64,000 nucleotides of DNA, taken from NCBI RefSeq assembly GCF_051014445.1, contig NC_135134.1, positions 11,127,672-11,191,671 of the forward strand, written 5' to 3'. The translations under genes were made by a program, and so were the position numbers. The stretch's first letter is position 1; each line of letters starts with the position of its first letter. Positions 9,746 through 24,450 of the stretch are shown here, in pieces. The notes under the pieces are model-generated. The model ran no database searches. It saw nothing but the letters and a program-made list of their open reading frames with translations, and had not been told where the DNA came from. The DNA comes from Colletes latitarsis (Eukaryota; Arthropoda; Insecta; Hymenoptera; Colletidae).

Positions 9746-12700
9746 TGAGGGCAAATCCAAGGCCGAACCAAGACCTAACATGCGTTATCCTCTAAAATAT
9801 TGATCGAAACCAGGCTTAATGGACTGTTTCAGTGTGCTACCACATTACCACGTGATGCAAACCAGAAAAAACCCTCGATCTGCTTACCAGGTATGTGAAG
9901 AATGCGAACGTGTGAGCCTGATGGGAGCCTGAAGGCCTAACCAAGACCTAAGTTGCGTTATCCTCTAAAATATTGATCGAAACCAGGTTTAATGGACTCT
10001 TTCCGTGTGATACCACATTACCACTTGATCCAAAACAGGAAAAGCCCAGGATCTGGCCAACAAGTATGCGGAAAATGTGAATGTATGAGCCTGATGAAGT
10101 CAAATCCCAGACCTAACACAGACTTAACATGCATTATCCTCTAAAATTTTGATCGAAACCAGGTTTAATGGACTCTTTCAGTGTGGTACCACATTACTAC
10201 GTGATCCAAACCAAAAAAAGACCAGAATCTGGCCAACAAGTATGAGAAATATGTGAAAGTATGACCCTGATGAGGGAAAATCCCAGACCTAATCCAGACC
10301 TAACATGCGTTATCCTCTAAAATATCGATCGAAATAAGTTTTAATCGACTGTTTAAGTGTGGTACCACACTACTATGTGATCCATACCAGAAAAAAACCC
10401 AGGATCTGTTCAAGAAGTATGTGAAGAATGCGAAAGTATGAGACTGATGAGGTCAAATCCCATACATAATCCAGACCTAACATGCGTTATCCACTATAAT
10501 ATTGATCGTGACCAGGCTTAGTCGACTGTTTCAGTGTGGTACCAAATTACTACGTGATCCAATCCAAAAAAAGCCCAGAATCTGGCCATCAAGTAAGAGA
10601 TATATGCGAAAGTGTGAGCCTGTTGAGGGCAAAGCCTAGACCCAACTCAGACTTAACATGTGTTATCCTCTAAAATATTGATCGAAACCAGGTTTAGTGG
10701 ACTGTTTCAGTATGATACCACATAACTACGTGATCCAAACCAGTGAAAGCCCAGGATCTGGCCAACATGCATGAGAAATATGCGAAAGTATGAGCATGAT
10801 GAGAGCAAATCCCAGACCTAACCTAGACCTAACATGCGTTATCCTTTAAAATATTGATCGTGACCAGGTTTAGTCGACTGTTTACTACGTGTTGATAACA
10901 TGCGTTATCCTCTAAAATATCGATCGAAACAAGTTTTAATCGACTGTTTCAGTGTGGTACCACACTACTATGTGATCCATATCAGAAAAAACCCAGGATC
11001 TGTTCAAGAAGTATGTGAAGAATGCGAAAGTATGAGACTGATGAGGGCAAATCCCATACCCAATCCAGACCTAACATGCATTATCCACTAAAATATCGAT
11101 CGTGACCAGGCTTAGTCGACTGTTTCGGTGTGGTACCACATTACTACGTGATCCAATCAAGAAAAAGTCCGGGATCTGGCCAACAAGTATGCGGAAAATG
11201 CGAAAGTATGAGCCTGATGAGGGCAAATCCCAGACCTAATCCAGACCTAACATGCGTTATCCTCTAAAATATTGATCGAGACCAGGTTTAGTCGACTGTT
11301 TCAGTGTGGTACCTCATTACTACGTGATCCAAACCAAAAAAAGCCCCGAATCTGGCAATCAAGTATGAGAAATATGCGAAAGTATGAGACTGATGAGAGC
11401 AAATCCCAGACCTAACCTAGACCTAACATGGGTTATCCTTTGAAATGTTGACCCAGACTAGGTTTAATTGACTGTTTCAGTGTGGTACCACATTACCACG
11501 TGATCCAAACCAGAAAAAACCGAGGATCTGTTCAACAGATATGTGAAGAATGCGAAAGTGTGAGCCTGATGAGAGCAAATCCCAGACCTAACCTAGACCT
11601 AAAATGAGTTATCCTTTGAAATGTTGACCCAGACTAGGTTTAATTGACTGTTTCAGTGTGATACCACATTACCACGTGATCCAAACCAGAAAAAGCCCGG
11701 GATCTGGCCAACAAGTATGCGGAAAATGCGAAAGTATGAGCCTGATGAGGGCAAATCCCAGACCTGATCCAGACCTAACATGCGTTATCCTCTAAAATAT
11801 TGATCGAGACCAGGTTTAGCCGACTGTTTCAGTGTGGTACCACACTACTATGTGATCCATACCAGAAAAAACCCAGGATCTGTTCATGAAGTATGTGAAG
11901 AATGCGTAAGTATGAGACTGATGAGGGCAAATCACCATACCTAACCTAGACCTAACATGCATTATCCTCTAAAATATTGATCGTGACAAGGCTCAGTCGA
12001 CTGTTTTTGTGTGGTACCGCATTACTACGTGATCCAAACCAGAAAAAACCCGGGCTCTGTTCAACAAGTATGTGAAGAATGCGAATATATGAGCCTGATG
12101 AGAGCAAATCCCAGACCTAACATGGACCTAACAAGCGTTATCCTCTAAAATATTGATCGAAACCAGGTTTAATGGACTCTTTCCGTGTGATACCACATTA
12201 CCACTTGATCCAAAACAGGAAAAGCCCAGGATCTGGCCAACAAGTATGCGGAAAATGTGAATGTATGAGCCTGATGAGAGCAAATACCAGACCTAACCTA
12301 GACCTAACATGCGTTATCCTCTAAAATAATGATCATGACCAGGTTCAGTCGACTGTTTCAGTATGATACCACATAACTACGTGATCCAAACCAGTGAAAG
12401 CCCAGGATCTGGCCAACATGCATGAGAAATATGCGAAAATATGACCCTGATGAAGTCAAATCCCAGACCTAACACAGACCTAACATGCATTATCCTCTAA
12501 AATTTTGATCGAAACCAGGTTTAATGGACTCTTTCAGTGTGGTACCACATTACTACGTGATCCAAACCAAAAAAAGACCAGAATCTGGCCAACAAGTATG
12601 AGAAATATGTGAAAGTATGACCCTGATGAGGGAAAATCCCAGACCTAATCCAGACCTAACATGCGTTATCCTCTAAAATATCGATCGAAACTAGTTTTAA

Positions 12701-15700
12701 TCGACTGTTTAATTTGTGGTACCACACTACTATGTGATCCATACCAGAAAAAAACCCAGGATCTGTTCAAGAAGTATGTGAAGAATGCGAAAGTATGAGA
12801 CTGATGAGGTCAAATCCCATACATAATCCAGACCTAACATGCGTTATCCACTAAAATATTGATCGTGACCAGGCTTAGTCGACTGTTTCAGTGTGGTACC
12901 AAATTACTACGTGATCCAATCCAAAAAAAGCCCAGAATCTGGCCATCAAGTAAGAGATATATGCGAAAGTATGAGCCTGATGAGGGCAAAGCCTAGACCC
13001 AACTCAGACATAACATGTGTTATCCTCTAAAATATTGATCGAAACCAGGTTTAATGGACTGTTTCAGTATGATACCACATAACTACGTGATCCAAACCAG
13101 TGAAAGCCCAGGATCTGGCCAACATGCATGAGAAATATGCGAAAGTATGAGCATGATGAGAGCAAATCCCAGACCTAACCTAGACCTAACATTCGTTATC
13201 CTTTGAAATGTTGACCCAGGCTAGGTTTAAATGACTGTTTCAGTGTGGTACCACATTACTACGTGATCCAAACCAGAAAAAGCGCTGGATCAGGCCATCA
13301 AGTACGAGAAATATGCAAAAGTATGAGCCTGATGAGAGCAAATCCCAGACCTAATCCAGACCTAACATGCGTTATCCTCTAAAATATCGATCGAAACAAG
13401 TTTTAGTCGACTGTTTCAGTGTGGTACCACATTACTACGTGATCCAAACCAGAAAAAGCGCTGGATCAGGCCATCAAGTACGAGAAATATGCAAAAGTAT
13501 GAGCCTGATGAGAGCAAATCCCAGACCTAATCCAGACCTAACATGCGTTATCCTCTAAAATATCGATCGAAACAAGTTTTAGTCGACTGTTTCAGTGTGG
13601 TACCACATTACTATGTGATCCAAACCAGAAAAAACCCAGGATCTGGCCAACAAGGATGTGAAGAATGCGAAAGTATGAGACTGAAGAGGGCAAATCCCAG
13701 ACCTAACCCAGACCTAACAAGAGTTATCTTCTAAATTATTGATCAAAACCAGGTTTACTGGACTGTTTCAGTGTGGTACCACATTGCTACGTGATCCAAA
13801 GCAGTGAAAGCCCAGAATCTGGCCATCAAGTATGAGAAATATGCGAAAGTATGAGCCTGATGAGGGAAAATCCCCGACCTAATCCAGACCTAACATGCGT
13901 TATCCTCTAAAATATCGATCGAAACAAGTTTTAATCGACTGTTTCAGTGTGGTACCACACTACTATGTGATCCATACCAGAAAAAACCCAGGATCTGTTC
14001 AAGAAGTATGTGAAGAATGCGAAAGTATGAGACTGATGAGGGCAAATCCCATACCCAATCCAGACCTAACATGCATTAACCACTAAAATATCGATCGTGA
14101 CCAGGCTTAGTCGACTGTTTCGGTGTGGTACCACATTACTACGTGATCCAATCAAGAAAAAGTCCAGGATCTGGCCAACAAGTATGCGGAAAATGCGAAA
14201 GTATGAGCCTGACGAGGGCAAATCCCAGACCTAATCCAGACCTAACATGCGTTATCCTCTAAAATATTGATCGAGACCAGGTTTAGTCGACTGTTTCAGT
14301 GTGGTACCTCATTACTACGTGATCCAAACCAAAAAAAGCCCCGAATCTGGCAATCAAGTATGAGAAATATGCAAAAGTATGAGCCTGAAGAGGGCAAATC
14401 CCAGACCTAATCCAGACCTATGCGTTATCCTCTAAAATATTGATCGAGACCAGGTTTAGTCGACTGTTTCAGTGTGGTACCATATTACTACGTGGTCCAT
14501 ACCAGGAAAAGCCCAGGATCTGGCCATCAAGTATGAGAAATATGCGAAAGTATGAGCCTGATCAGTGCAAATCCCAGACCTAACCTAGACCTAACATGCA
14601 TTATCCTCAAAAATATTGATCGTGACCAGGTTTAATGGTCTGTTTCAGTGTGGTACCACATTACTGCGTGATCCAAACCAAAAAAAGCCCAGAATCTGGC
14701 CATCAAGTATGAGAAACATGCGAAAGTATGAGACTGATGAGAGCAAATCCCAGACCTAACCTAGACCTAACATGGGTTATCCTTTGAAATGTTGACCCAG
14801 ACTAGGTTTAATTGACTGTTTCAGTGTGGTACCACATTACCACGTGATCCAAACCAGAAAAAACCGAGGATCTGTTCAACAGATATGTGAAGAATGCGAC
14901 AGTATGAGCCTGATGAGGGCAAATCCCAGACCTGATCCAGACCTAACATGCGTTATTCTCTAAAAGGTTGATCGAAACCAGGTTTAATGGACTGTTTCAG
15001 TGTGGTACCACATTTCTACGTGATCCAAACCAAAAAAAGACCAGAATCTGGCCAACAAGTATGAGAAATATGCGAAAGTATGAGCCTGATGAGAGCAAAT
15101 CCCAGACCTAACCTAGACATAACATGCGTTATCCTCTAAAATATTGATCGAGACCAGGTTTAGTCGACTGTTTCAGTGTGGTACCACATTACTACGTGAT
15201 CCAAACCAGAAAAAGCGCAGGATTTGGCTAACAAGTACGAGAAATATGCAAAAGTATGAGCCTGAAGAGTGCAAATCCCAGACCTAACCTAGACCTAACA
15301 TGTGTTATCCTCTAAAATACTGATCGAGACCAGGTTTAATTTGACTGTTTCAGTGTGGTACCACATAACTACGTGATCCAAGCCAGTGAAAGCCCAGGAT
15401 CTGGCCAACAAGTATGAGAAATATGCGAAAGTATGACCATGATGAGAGCAAATCCCAGACCTAACCTAGACCTAACATGCGTTATCCTCCAAAATATTGA
15501 CCGAGACCAGGTTTAGTCGACTGTTTCAGTGTGGTACCACATTACTACGAGATCCAATCCAGAAAGAGCCCAGAATCTGGCCATCAAGTAAGAGATATAT
15601 GCGAAAGTATGAGCCTGATGGGGGCAAATCCTACATCCAACTCAGACTTAACATGTGTTATCCTCTAAAATATTGATCGAAACCAGGTTTAATGGACTGT

Positions 15701-18045
15701 TTCAGTGTGATACCACATTACTACGTGATCCAAACCAGAAAAAGCCCGGGATCTGGCCAACAAGTATGCGAAAAATGCGAAAGTATGAGCCTGATGAGAG
15801 CAAATCCCAGACCTAATCCAGACCTAACATGCGTTATCCTCTAAAATATTGACCGAGACCAGGTTTAGTCGACTGTTTCAGTGTGGTACCACATTACTAC
15901 GTGATCCAATCCAGAAAGAGCCCGGAATCTGGCCATCAAGTAAGAGATATATGCGAAAGTCTGAGCCTGATGGGGGCAAATCCTACATCCAACTCAGACT
16001 TAACATGTGTTATCCTCTAAAATATTGATCGAAACCAGGTTTAATGGACTGTTTCAGTGTGATACCACATTACCACGTGATCTGAACCAGAAAAAGCCCG
16101 GGATCTGGCCAACAAGTATGCGGAAAATGCGAAAGTATGAGCCTGATGAGGTCAAATCCCAGACCTAATCCAGACCTAACATGCGTTTTCCCCTAAAATA
16201 TTGATCGACACCAGGTTTAGTCGACTGTTTCAGTGTGGTACCACAGTACTAAGTGATCCAAACCAGAAAAAGCCCAGGATCCGGCCATCAAGTATGAGAA
16301 ATATGCGAAAGTATGAGCCTGATGAGTGCAAATCCCATACCTAACCTAGACCTAACATGCATTATCCTCTAAAATATTGATCGTGACAAGGCTCAGTCGA
16401 CTGTTTTTGTGTGGTACCGCATTACTACGTGATCCAAACCAGAAAAAACCCGGGCTCTGTTCAACAAGTATGTGAAGGATTGCGAAAGTATGACCCTGAT
16501 GAGTGCAAATCCAAGGTCTAACCTAGACCTAACATGTGTTATCCTCTAAAATATTAATCGAAACCAGGTTTAATAGCCCGTTTAAGTGTGGTACCACATT
16601 ACTGCGCGATCCAAACCAAAAAAAGCACAGAATCTGGCCATCAAGTATGAGAAATATGCGAAAGTATGAGCGTGATGAGTGCAAATCCCAGACCTAACCC
16701 AGACCTAACATGCGTTATCCTCTAAAATATTGATCGAGACCAGGCTTAATCGACTGTCTCAGTGTGGTACCACATTACTACGTGATCCAAACCAGAAAAA
16801 GGCCAGGATCTGGCCATCAAGTATGAGAAATATGCGAAAGTATGAGCGTGATGAGTGCAAATCCCAGACCTAACCCAGACCTAACATGCGTTATCCTCAA
16901 AAATATTGATCGGAACCAGGTTTAATGGACTGTTTCAGTGTGGTACCGCATTACTACGTGATCTAATCCATAAAAGGCCAAGAATCCGGCCATCAAGTAT
17001 GAGACATATGCGAAAGTATGAGCCTGATGAGTGCAAATCCCAGACCTAACCTAGACCTAACATGCGTTATCCTCTAAAATATTGACCGAGACCAGGATTA
17101 GTCGACTGTTTCAGTGTGGTACCACATTACTACGTGATCCAAACCAGTGAAAGCCCAGGATCTGGCCAACAAGTATGAGAAATATGCGAAAGTATGAGCC
17201 TGATGAGACCAAACCCCAGCCCTAACCTAGACCTAACATGCGTTATCCTCTAAAATATTGTTCGTGACCGGGTTTAGTCGACTGTTTCAGTGTGGTACCA
17301 CATTACTATGTGATCCAAACCAGAAAAAACCCAGGATCTGGCCAACAAGGATGTGCAGAATGCGAAAGTATGAGACTGAAGAGGGTAAATCCCAGACCTA
17401 ACCCAGACCTAACAAGAGTTATCTTCTAAATTATTGATCAAAACCAGGTTTACTGGACTGTTTCAGTGTGGTACCACATTGCTACGTGATCCAAAGCAGT
17501 GAAAGCCCAGAATCTGACCAAGAAGTATGAGAAATATGCGAAATCACGAGCCTGATGATGGGCAAATCCTAGACCTAACCGAGACCATAACATGCGTTAT
17601 CCTCAAAAATATTGATCGGAACCAGGTTTAATGGACTGTTTCAGTGTGGTACCGCATTACTACGTGATCTAAACCATAAAAGGCCAAGAATCCGGCCATC
17701 AAGTATTAGATATATGCGAAAGTATGAGCCTGATGAGGGCAAATCCCGGACCTAACATAGACCTAACATGCGTTAGCCTCTAAAATATTGACCGAGCCCA
17801 GGTTTAGTCGACTGTTTCAGTGTGGTACCACATTACTACGTGATCCAAACTAAAAAAAGCCCAGAATCTGGCCATCCAGTATGAGAAACACGCGAAAGTA
17901 TGAGCCTGATGAGAGCAAATCCCAGACCTAACCTAGACCTAACATGAGTTATCCTTTGAAATGTTGACCCAGACTAGGTTTAATTGACTGTTTCAGTGTG
18001 GTACCACATAACTGCGTGATCCAAACCAGTGAAAGCCCAGGATCT
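9746..18045 (+). repeat. Block A, right copy of the segmental duplication
   Basis: Near-identical to 1-8,649. In the lines compared I noticed only about ten scattered single-base differences, for example near 8,411/17,807, 7,972/17,368 and 5,570/14,966, plus the 349-bp loss near 12,150 and one short clustered patch near 13,190-13,240. The copy ends at about 18,045, where the left copy continues with CCATCAAG...CTGATCAG while this copy switches to CAACAAG...CATGATGAG, a variant also found near 6,010-6,050. This is an eye comparison, not a full alignment. Confidence 0.88.
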
Positions 18046-21000
18046 GGCCAACAAGTATGAGAAATATGCGAATGTATGACCATGATGAGAGCAAATCCCA
18101 GACCTAACCTAGACCTAACATGCGTTATCCTCCAAAATATTGACCGAGACCAGGTTTAGTCGACTGTTTCAGTGTGGTACCACATTACTACGTGATCCAA
18201 ACCAGAAAAAGGCCAGGATCTGGCCATCAAGTATGAGAAATATGCGAAAGTATGAGCCTGATGAGAGCAAATCCCAGACCTAACATGGACCTAACATGCG
18301 TTATCCTCTAAAATATCGATCGAAACCAGGTTTAATGGACAGTTTCAGTGTGGTACCACATTACTACGTGATCCAAGCCAAAAAAAGCCCAGAATCTGGC
18401 CAACAAGTATGCGGAAAATGTGAATGTATGAGCCTGATGAGAGCAAATCCGAGACCTAACCTAGACCTAACGTGAGTTATCCTTTGAAATGTTGACCCAG
18501 ACTAGGTTTAATGGACTGTTTCAGTGTGGTACCACATTACCACGTGATCCAAACCAGAAAGAACCCTGGATCTGTTCAACAGGTATGTGAAGAATGCGAA
18601 AGTGTGAGCCTGATGAGGGCAAATCCCGGATCTAACATAGACCTAACATGCGTTAGCCTCTAAAATATTGACCGAGACCAGGTTTAGTCGACTGTTTCAG
18701 TGTGGTACCACATTACTACGTGATCCAAACTAAAAAAAGCCCAGAATCTGGCCATCAAGTATGAGAAACACGCGAAAGTATGAGCCTGATGAGAGGAAAT
18801 CCCAGACATAACCTAGACCTAACATGAGTTATCCTTTGTAATGTTGACCCCGACTAGGTTTAATTGACTGTTTCAGTGTGGTACCACATTAGCACGTGAT
18901 CCAAACCAGAGAAAGCTCTGAATCTGGCCATCAAGTATGAGAAATATGCGAAAGTATGAGCCTGATGAGTGCAAATCCCAGACCTAACCTAGTGCTAACA
19001 TGTGTTATCCTCTAAAATACTGATCGAGACCAGGTTTAATTTGACTGTTTCAGTGTGGTACCACATAACTACGTGATCCAAACCAGTGAAAGCCCAGGAT
19101 CTGGCCAACAAGTATGAGAAATATGCGAAAGTATGACCATGATGAGAGCAAATCCCAGACCTAACATGGACCTAACATGCGTTATCCTCTAAAATATCGA
19201 TCGAAACCAGGTTTAATCGACTGTTTCAGTGTGGTACCACATTACCACGTGATCCAAACTAGAAAAAACCCAGGTTCTTTTCACCAGGTATGTGAAGAAT
19301 GCGATCGTGTGAGCCTGATGAGGGCAAATCCAAGGCCGAACCAAGACCTAACATGCGTTATCCTCTAAAATATTGATCGAAACCAGGCTTCATGGACTGT
19401 TTCAGTGTGGTGCCACATTACCACTTGATCTAAACCATAAAAAGCCCAGGATCTGGCCAACAAGTATGCGGAAAATGTGAATGTATGAGCCTGATGAGAG
19501 GAAATCCCAGACCTGACATAGACCTAACATGCGTTATCCTCTAAAATATTGATCGAAACCAGGTTTAATGGACAGTTTCAGTGTGGTACCACATTACTAC
19601 GTGATCCAAGCCAAAAAAAGCCCAGAATCTGGCCAACAAGTATGAGAAATATGCGAAAGTATGAGCCTGATGATAGCAAATCCCTGACCTAACCTAGACC
19701 TAACATGTGTTATCCTCTAAAATATTGATAGAAACCAGGCATAATTGTCTGTTTCAGTGTGCTACCACATTACCACGTGATGCAAACCAGAAAAAACCCT
19801 CGATCTGCTTACCAGGTATGTGAAGAATGCGAACGTGTGAGCCTGATGAGAGCCTGAAGGCCTAACCAAGACCTAGGTTGCGTTATCCTCTAAAATATTG
19901 ATCGAAACCAGGTTTAATGGACTCTTTCCGTGTGATACCACATTACCACTTGATCCAAAACAGGAAAAGCCCAGGATCTGGCCAACAAGTATGCGGAAAA
20001 TGTGAATGTATGAGCCTGATGAGTGCAAATCCCAGACCTAACCTAGACCTAACATGCGTTATCCTCTAAAATATTGATCATGACCAGGTTCAGTCGACTG
20101 TTTCAGTGTGGTACCACATTACTACGTGATCCAAACCAGAAGAAGCCCAGGATCTGGCCATCAAGTATGAGAAATATGCGAATGTATGAGCCTGATGAGA
20201 GCAAATCCCAGCCCTAACCTAGACCTAACTTGCGTTATCCTCTAAAATATTGATCGTGACCAGGTTTAGTCGACTGTTTCAGTGTGGTACCACATTACTA
20301 TGTGATCCAAACCAGACAAAACCCAGGATCTGGCCAACAAGGATGTGAAGAATGCGAAAGTATGAGACTGAAGAGGGCAAATCCCTGACCTAACCCAGAC
20401 CTAACATGCGTTATCCTCTAAAATATTGATCGAGACCAGGTTTAATCGACTGTTTCAGTGTGGTCCCACATTACTACGTGATCCAAGCCAAAAAAAGGCC
20501 AGAATCTGGCCAACAAGTATGAGAAATATGCGAAAGTATGAGCCTGATGAGTGCAAATCCCAGACCTAACCTAGACCTAACATGCGTTATCCTCTAAAAT
20601 ATTGGCCGAGACCAGCATTAGTCGACTGTTTCAGTGTGGTACCACATTACTATGTGATCCAAACCAGAAAAAACCCAGGATCTGGCCAACAAGGATGTGA
20701 AGAATGCGAAAGTATGAGACTGAAGAGGGCAAATCCCAGAACTAACCCAGACCTAACAAGAGTTATCTTCTAAATTATTGATCAAAACCAGGTTTACTGG
20801 ACTGTTTCAGTGTGGTACCACATTGCTACGTGATCCAAAGCAGTGAAAGCCCAGAATCTGGCCAACAAGTATGAGAAATATGCGAAATCACGAGCCTGAT
20901 GATGGGCAAATCCTAGACCTAACCGAGACCATAACATGCGTTATCCTCAAAAATATTGATCGGAACCAGGTTTAATGGACTGTTTCAGTGTGGTACCGCA

Positions 21001-24000
21001 CTACTACGTGATCTAAACCATAAAAGGCCAAGAATCCGGCCATCAAGTATTAGATATATGCGAAAGTATGAGCCTGATGAGTGCAAATCCCAGACCTAAC
21101 ATAGACCTAACATGCGTTATCCTCTAAAATATTGATCGAAACCATGCTTAATTGTCTGTTTCAGTGTGGTACCACATTACCACGTGATCCAAACTAGAAA
21201 AAACCCAGGATCTGTTCAACAGGTATGTGAAGAATGCGAAAGTGTGAGCCTGATGAGGGCAAATCCCGGACCTAACATAGACCTAACATGCGTTAGCCTC
21301 TAAAATATTGACCGAGACCAGGTTTAGTCGACGGTTTCAGTGTGGTACCACATTACTACGTGATCCAAACTAAAAAAAGCCCAGAATCTGGCCATCCAGT
21401 ATGAGAAACACGCGAAAGTATGAGCCTGATGAGAGCAAATCCCAGACCTAACCTAGACCTAACATGAGTTATCCTTTGAAATGTTGACCCAGACTAGGTT
21501 TAATTGACTGTTTCAGTGTGGTACCACATTACCAACGATCCAAACCAGAAAAAGCCCTGAATCTCGCCATCAAGTATGAGAAATATGCGAAAGTATGAGC
21601 CTGATGATAGCAAATCCCAGACCTAACCTAGACCTAACATGTGTTATCCTCTAAAATATTGATCGAAACCAGGTTTAATTTGACTGTTTCAGTGTGGTAC
21701 CACATAACTACGTGATCCAAACCAGTGAAAGCCCAGGATCTGGGCAACAAGTATGAGAAATATGCGAAAGTATGACCATGATGAGAGCAAATCCCAGACC
21801 TAACCTAGACCTAACATGCGTTATCCTTTGAAATGTTGACCGAGACCAGGTTTAGTCGACTGTTTCAGTGTGGTACCACATTACTACGTGATCCAAACCA
21901 GATCAAGGCCAGGATCTGGCCATCAAGTATGAGAAATATGCGAAAGTATGAGCCTGATGAGAGCAAATCCCAGACCTAACATGGACCTAACATGCGTTAT
22001 CCTCTAAAATATCGATCGAAACCAGGTTTAATCGACTGTTTCAGGGTGGTACCACATTACCACGTGATCCAAACTAGAAAAAACCCAGGTTCTTTTCACC
22101 AGGTATGTGAAGAATGCGATCGTGTGACCCTGATGAGTGCAAATCCAAGACCTAACCTAGACCTAACATGTGTTATCCTCTAAAATATTGATCGTAACCG
22201 GGTTTAATGGTCTGTTTCAGTGTGGTACCACATTACCACTTGATCCAAACCAGAAAAAGCCCAGGATCTGTTCACCAGGTATGTGAAGAATGCGAACGTG
22301 TGAGCCTGATGAGGGCAAATCCAAGGCCGAACCAAGACCTAACATGCGTTATCCTCTAAAATATTCATCGAAACCAGGCTTAATGGAGTGTTTCAGTGTG
22401 GTACCACATTACCACTTGATCCAAACCAGAAAAAGGCCAGGATCTGGCCATCAAGTATGAGAAATATGCGATTGTATGAGCCTGATGAGAGCAAATCCCT
22501 GACCTAACATAGACCTAACATGCGTTATCCTCTAAAATATTGACCGAGACCAGGATTAGTCGACTGTTTCAGTGTGGTACTACATTACTACGTGATCCAA
22601 GCCAGAAATAGCCCAGGATCTGGCCATCAAGTATGAGAGATATGCGAATGTATGAGCCTGATGAGAGCAAATCCCAGCCCTAACCTAGACCTAACTTGCG
22701 TTATCCTCTAAAATATTGATCGTGACCAGGTTTAGTCGACTGTTTCAGTGTGGTACCACATTACTATGTGATCCAAACCAGACAAAACCCAGGATCTGGC
22801 CAACAAGGATGTGAAGAATGCGAAAGTATGAGACTGAAGAGGGCAAATCCCTGACCTAACCCAGACCTAACATGCGTTATCCTCTAAAATATTGATCGAG
22901 ACCAGGTTTAATCGACTGTTTCAGTGTGGTACCACATTACTACGTGATCCAAGCCAAAAAAAGCCCAGAATCTGGCCAACAAGTATGAGAAATATGCGAA
23001 AGTATGAGCCTGATGAGTGCAAATCCCAGACCTAACCTAGACCTAACATGCGTTATCCTCTAAAATATTGGCCGAGACCAGGATTAGTCGACTGTTTCAG
23101 TGTGGTACCACATTACTACGTGATCCAAACCAGAAAAAGCCCAGGATCTGGCCATCAAGTATGAGAACTATGCGAATGTATGAGCCTGATGAGACCAAAT
23201 CCCAGCCCTAACCTAGACCTAACATGCGTTATCCTCTAAAATATTGATCGTGACCGGGTTTAGTCGACTGTTTCAGTGTGGTACCACATTACTATGTGAT
23301 CCAAACCAGACAAAACCCAGGATCTGGCCAACAAGGATGTGAAGAATGCGAAGGTATGAGACTGAAGAGGGCAAATCCCAGAACTAACACAGACCTAACA
23401 AGAGTTATCTTCTAAATTATTGATCAAAACCAGGTTTACTGGACTGTTTCAGTGTGGCACCACATTGCTACGTGATCCAAAGCAGTGAAAGCCCAGAATC
23501 TGGCCAACAAGTATGAGAAATATGCGAAATCACGAGCCTGATGATGGGCAAATCCTAGACCTAACCGAGACCATAACATGCGTTATCCTCAAAAATATTG
23601 ATCGGAACCAGGTTTAATGGACTGTTTCAGTGTGGTCCCGCATTACTACGTGATCTAAACCATAAAAGGCCAAGAATCCGGCCATCAAGTATTAGATATA
23701 TGCGAAAGTATGAGCCGGATGAGTGCAAATCCCAGACCTAACATAGACCTAACATGCGTTATCCTCTAAAATATTGATCGAGACCAGGTTTGATCGACTG
23801 TTTCAGTGTGGTCCCACATTACTACGTGATCCAAACCAGAAAAAGGCCAGGATCTGGCCATTAAGTATGAGAAATATGCGAAAGTATGAGCCTGATGAGA
23901 GCAAATCCCAGACCTGACATAGACCTAACATGCGTTATCCTCTAAAATATTGGTCGTAACCGGGTTTAATGGTCTGTTTCAGTGTGGTACCACATTACCA

Positions 24001-24450
24001 CTTGATCCAAACCAGAAAAAGCCCAGGATCTGTTCACCAGGTATGTGAAGAATGCGAACGTGTGAGCCTGATGAGGGCAAATCCAAGGCCGAACCAAGAC
24101 CTAACATGCGTTATCCTCTAAAATATTCATCGAAACCAGGTTTAATGGAGTGCTTCAGTGTGGTACCACATTACCACTTGATCCAAACCAGAAAAAGCCC
24201 AGGATCTGGCCATCAAGTATGAGAAATATGCGATTGTATGAGCCTGATGAGAGCAAATCCCTGACCTAACCCAGACCTAACATGCGTTATCCTCTAAAAT
24301 ATTGATCGAGACCAGGTTTGATCGACTGTTTCAGTGTGGTCCCACATTACTACGTGATCCAAACCAGTAAAAGCCCAGGATCTGGCCAACAGGTATGAGA
24401 AATATGCTAAAGTATGAGCCTGATGAGAGCAAATCCCAGACCTAACATAG
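18046..24450 (+). repeat. Block B, mixed-variant satellite with 14-16-monomer duplications
   Basis: Two overlapping duplications are traceable. About 18,540-19,360 matches about 21,180-22,125 at offsets of 2,640 to 2,815 bp (15 to 16 monomers; marker CGTTAGCCTC at 18,651 and 21,291). About 20,150-21,100 matches about 22,620-23,700 at offset 2,466 then 2,642 bp (markers CTAACTTGCG and ATTGGCCGAG). Block A variants (TATCGATCG, CCACGTGATCC) persist here to about 22.1 kb. The GTGGTCCCAC variant, typical of the rest of the window, first appears near 20,463. I read this block as a transition zone between array types. Confidence 0.78.
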
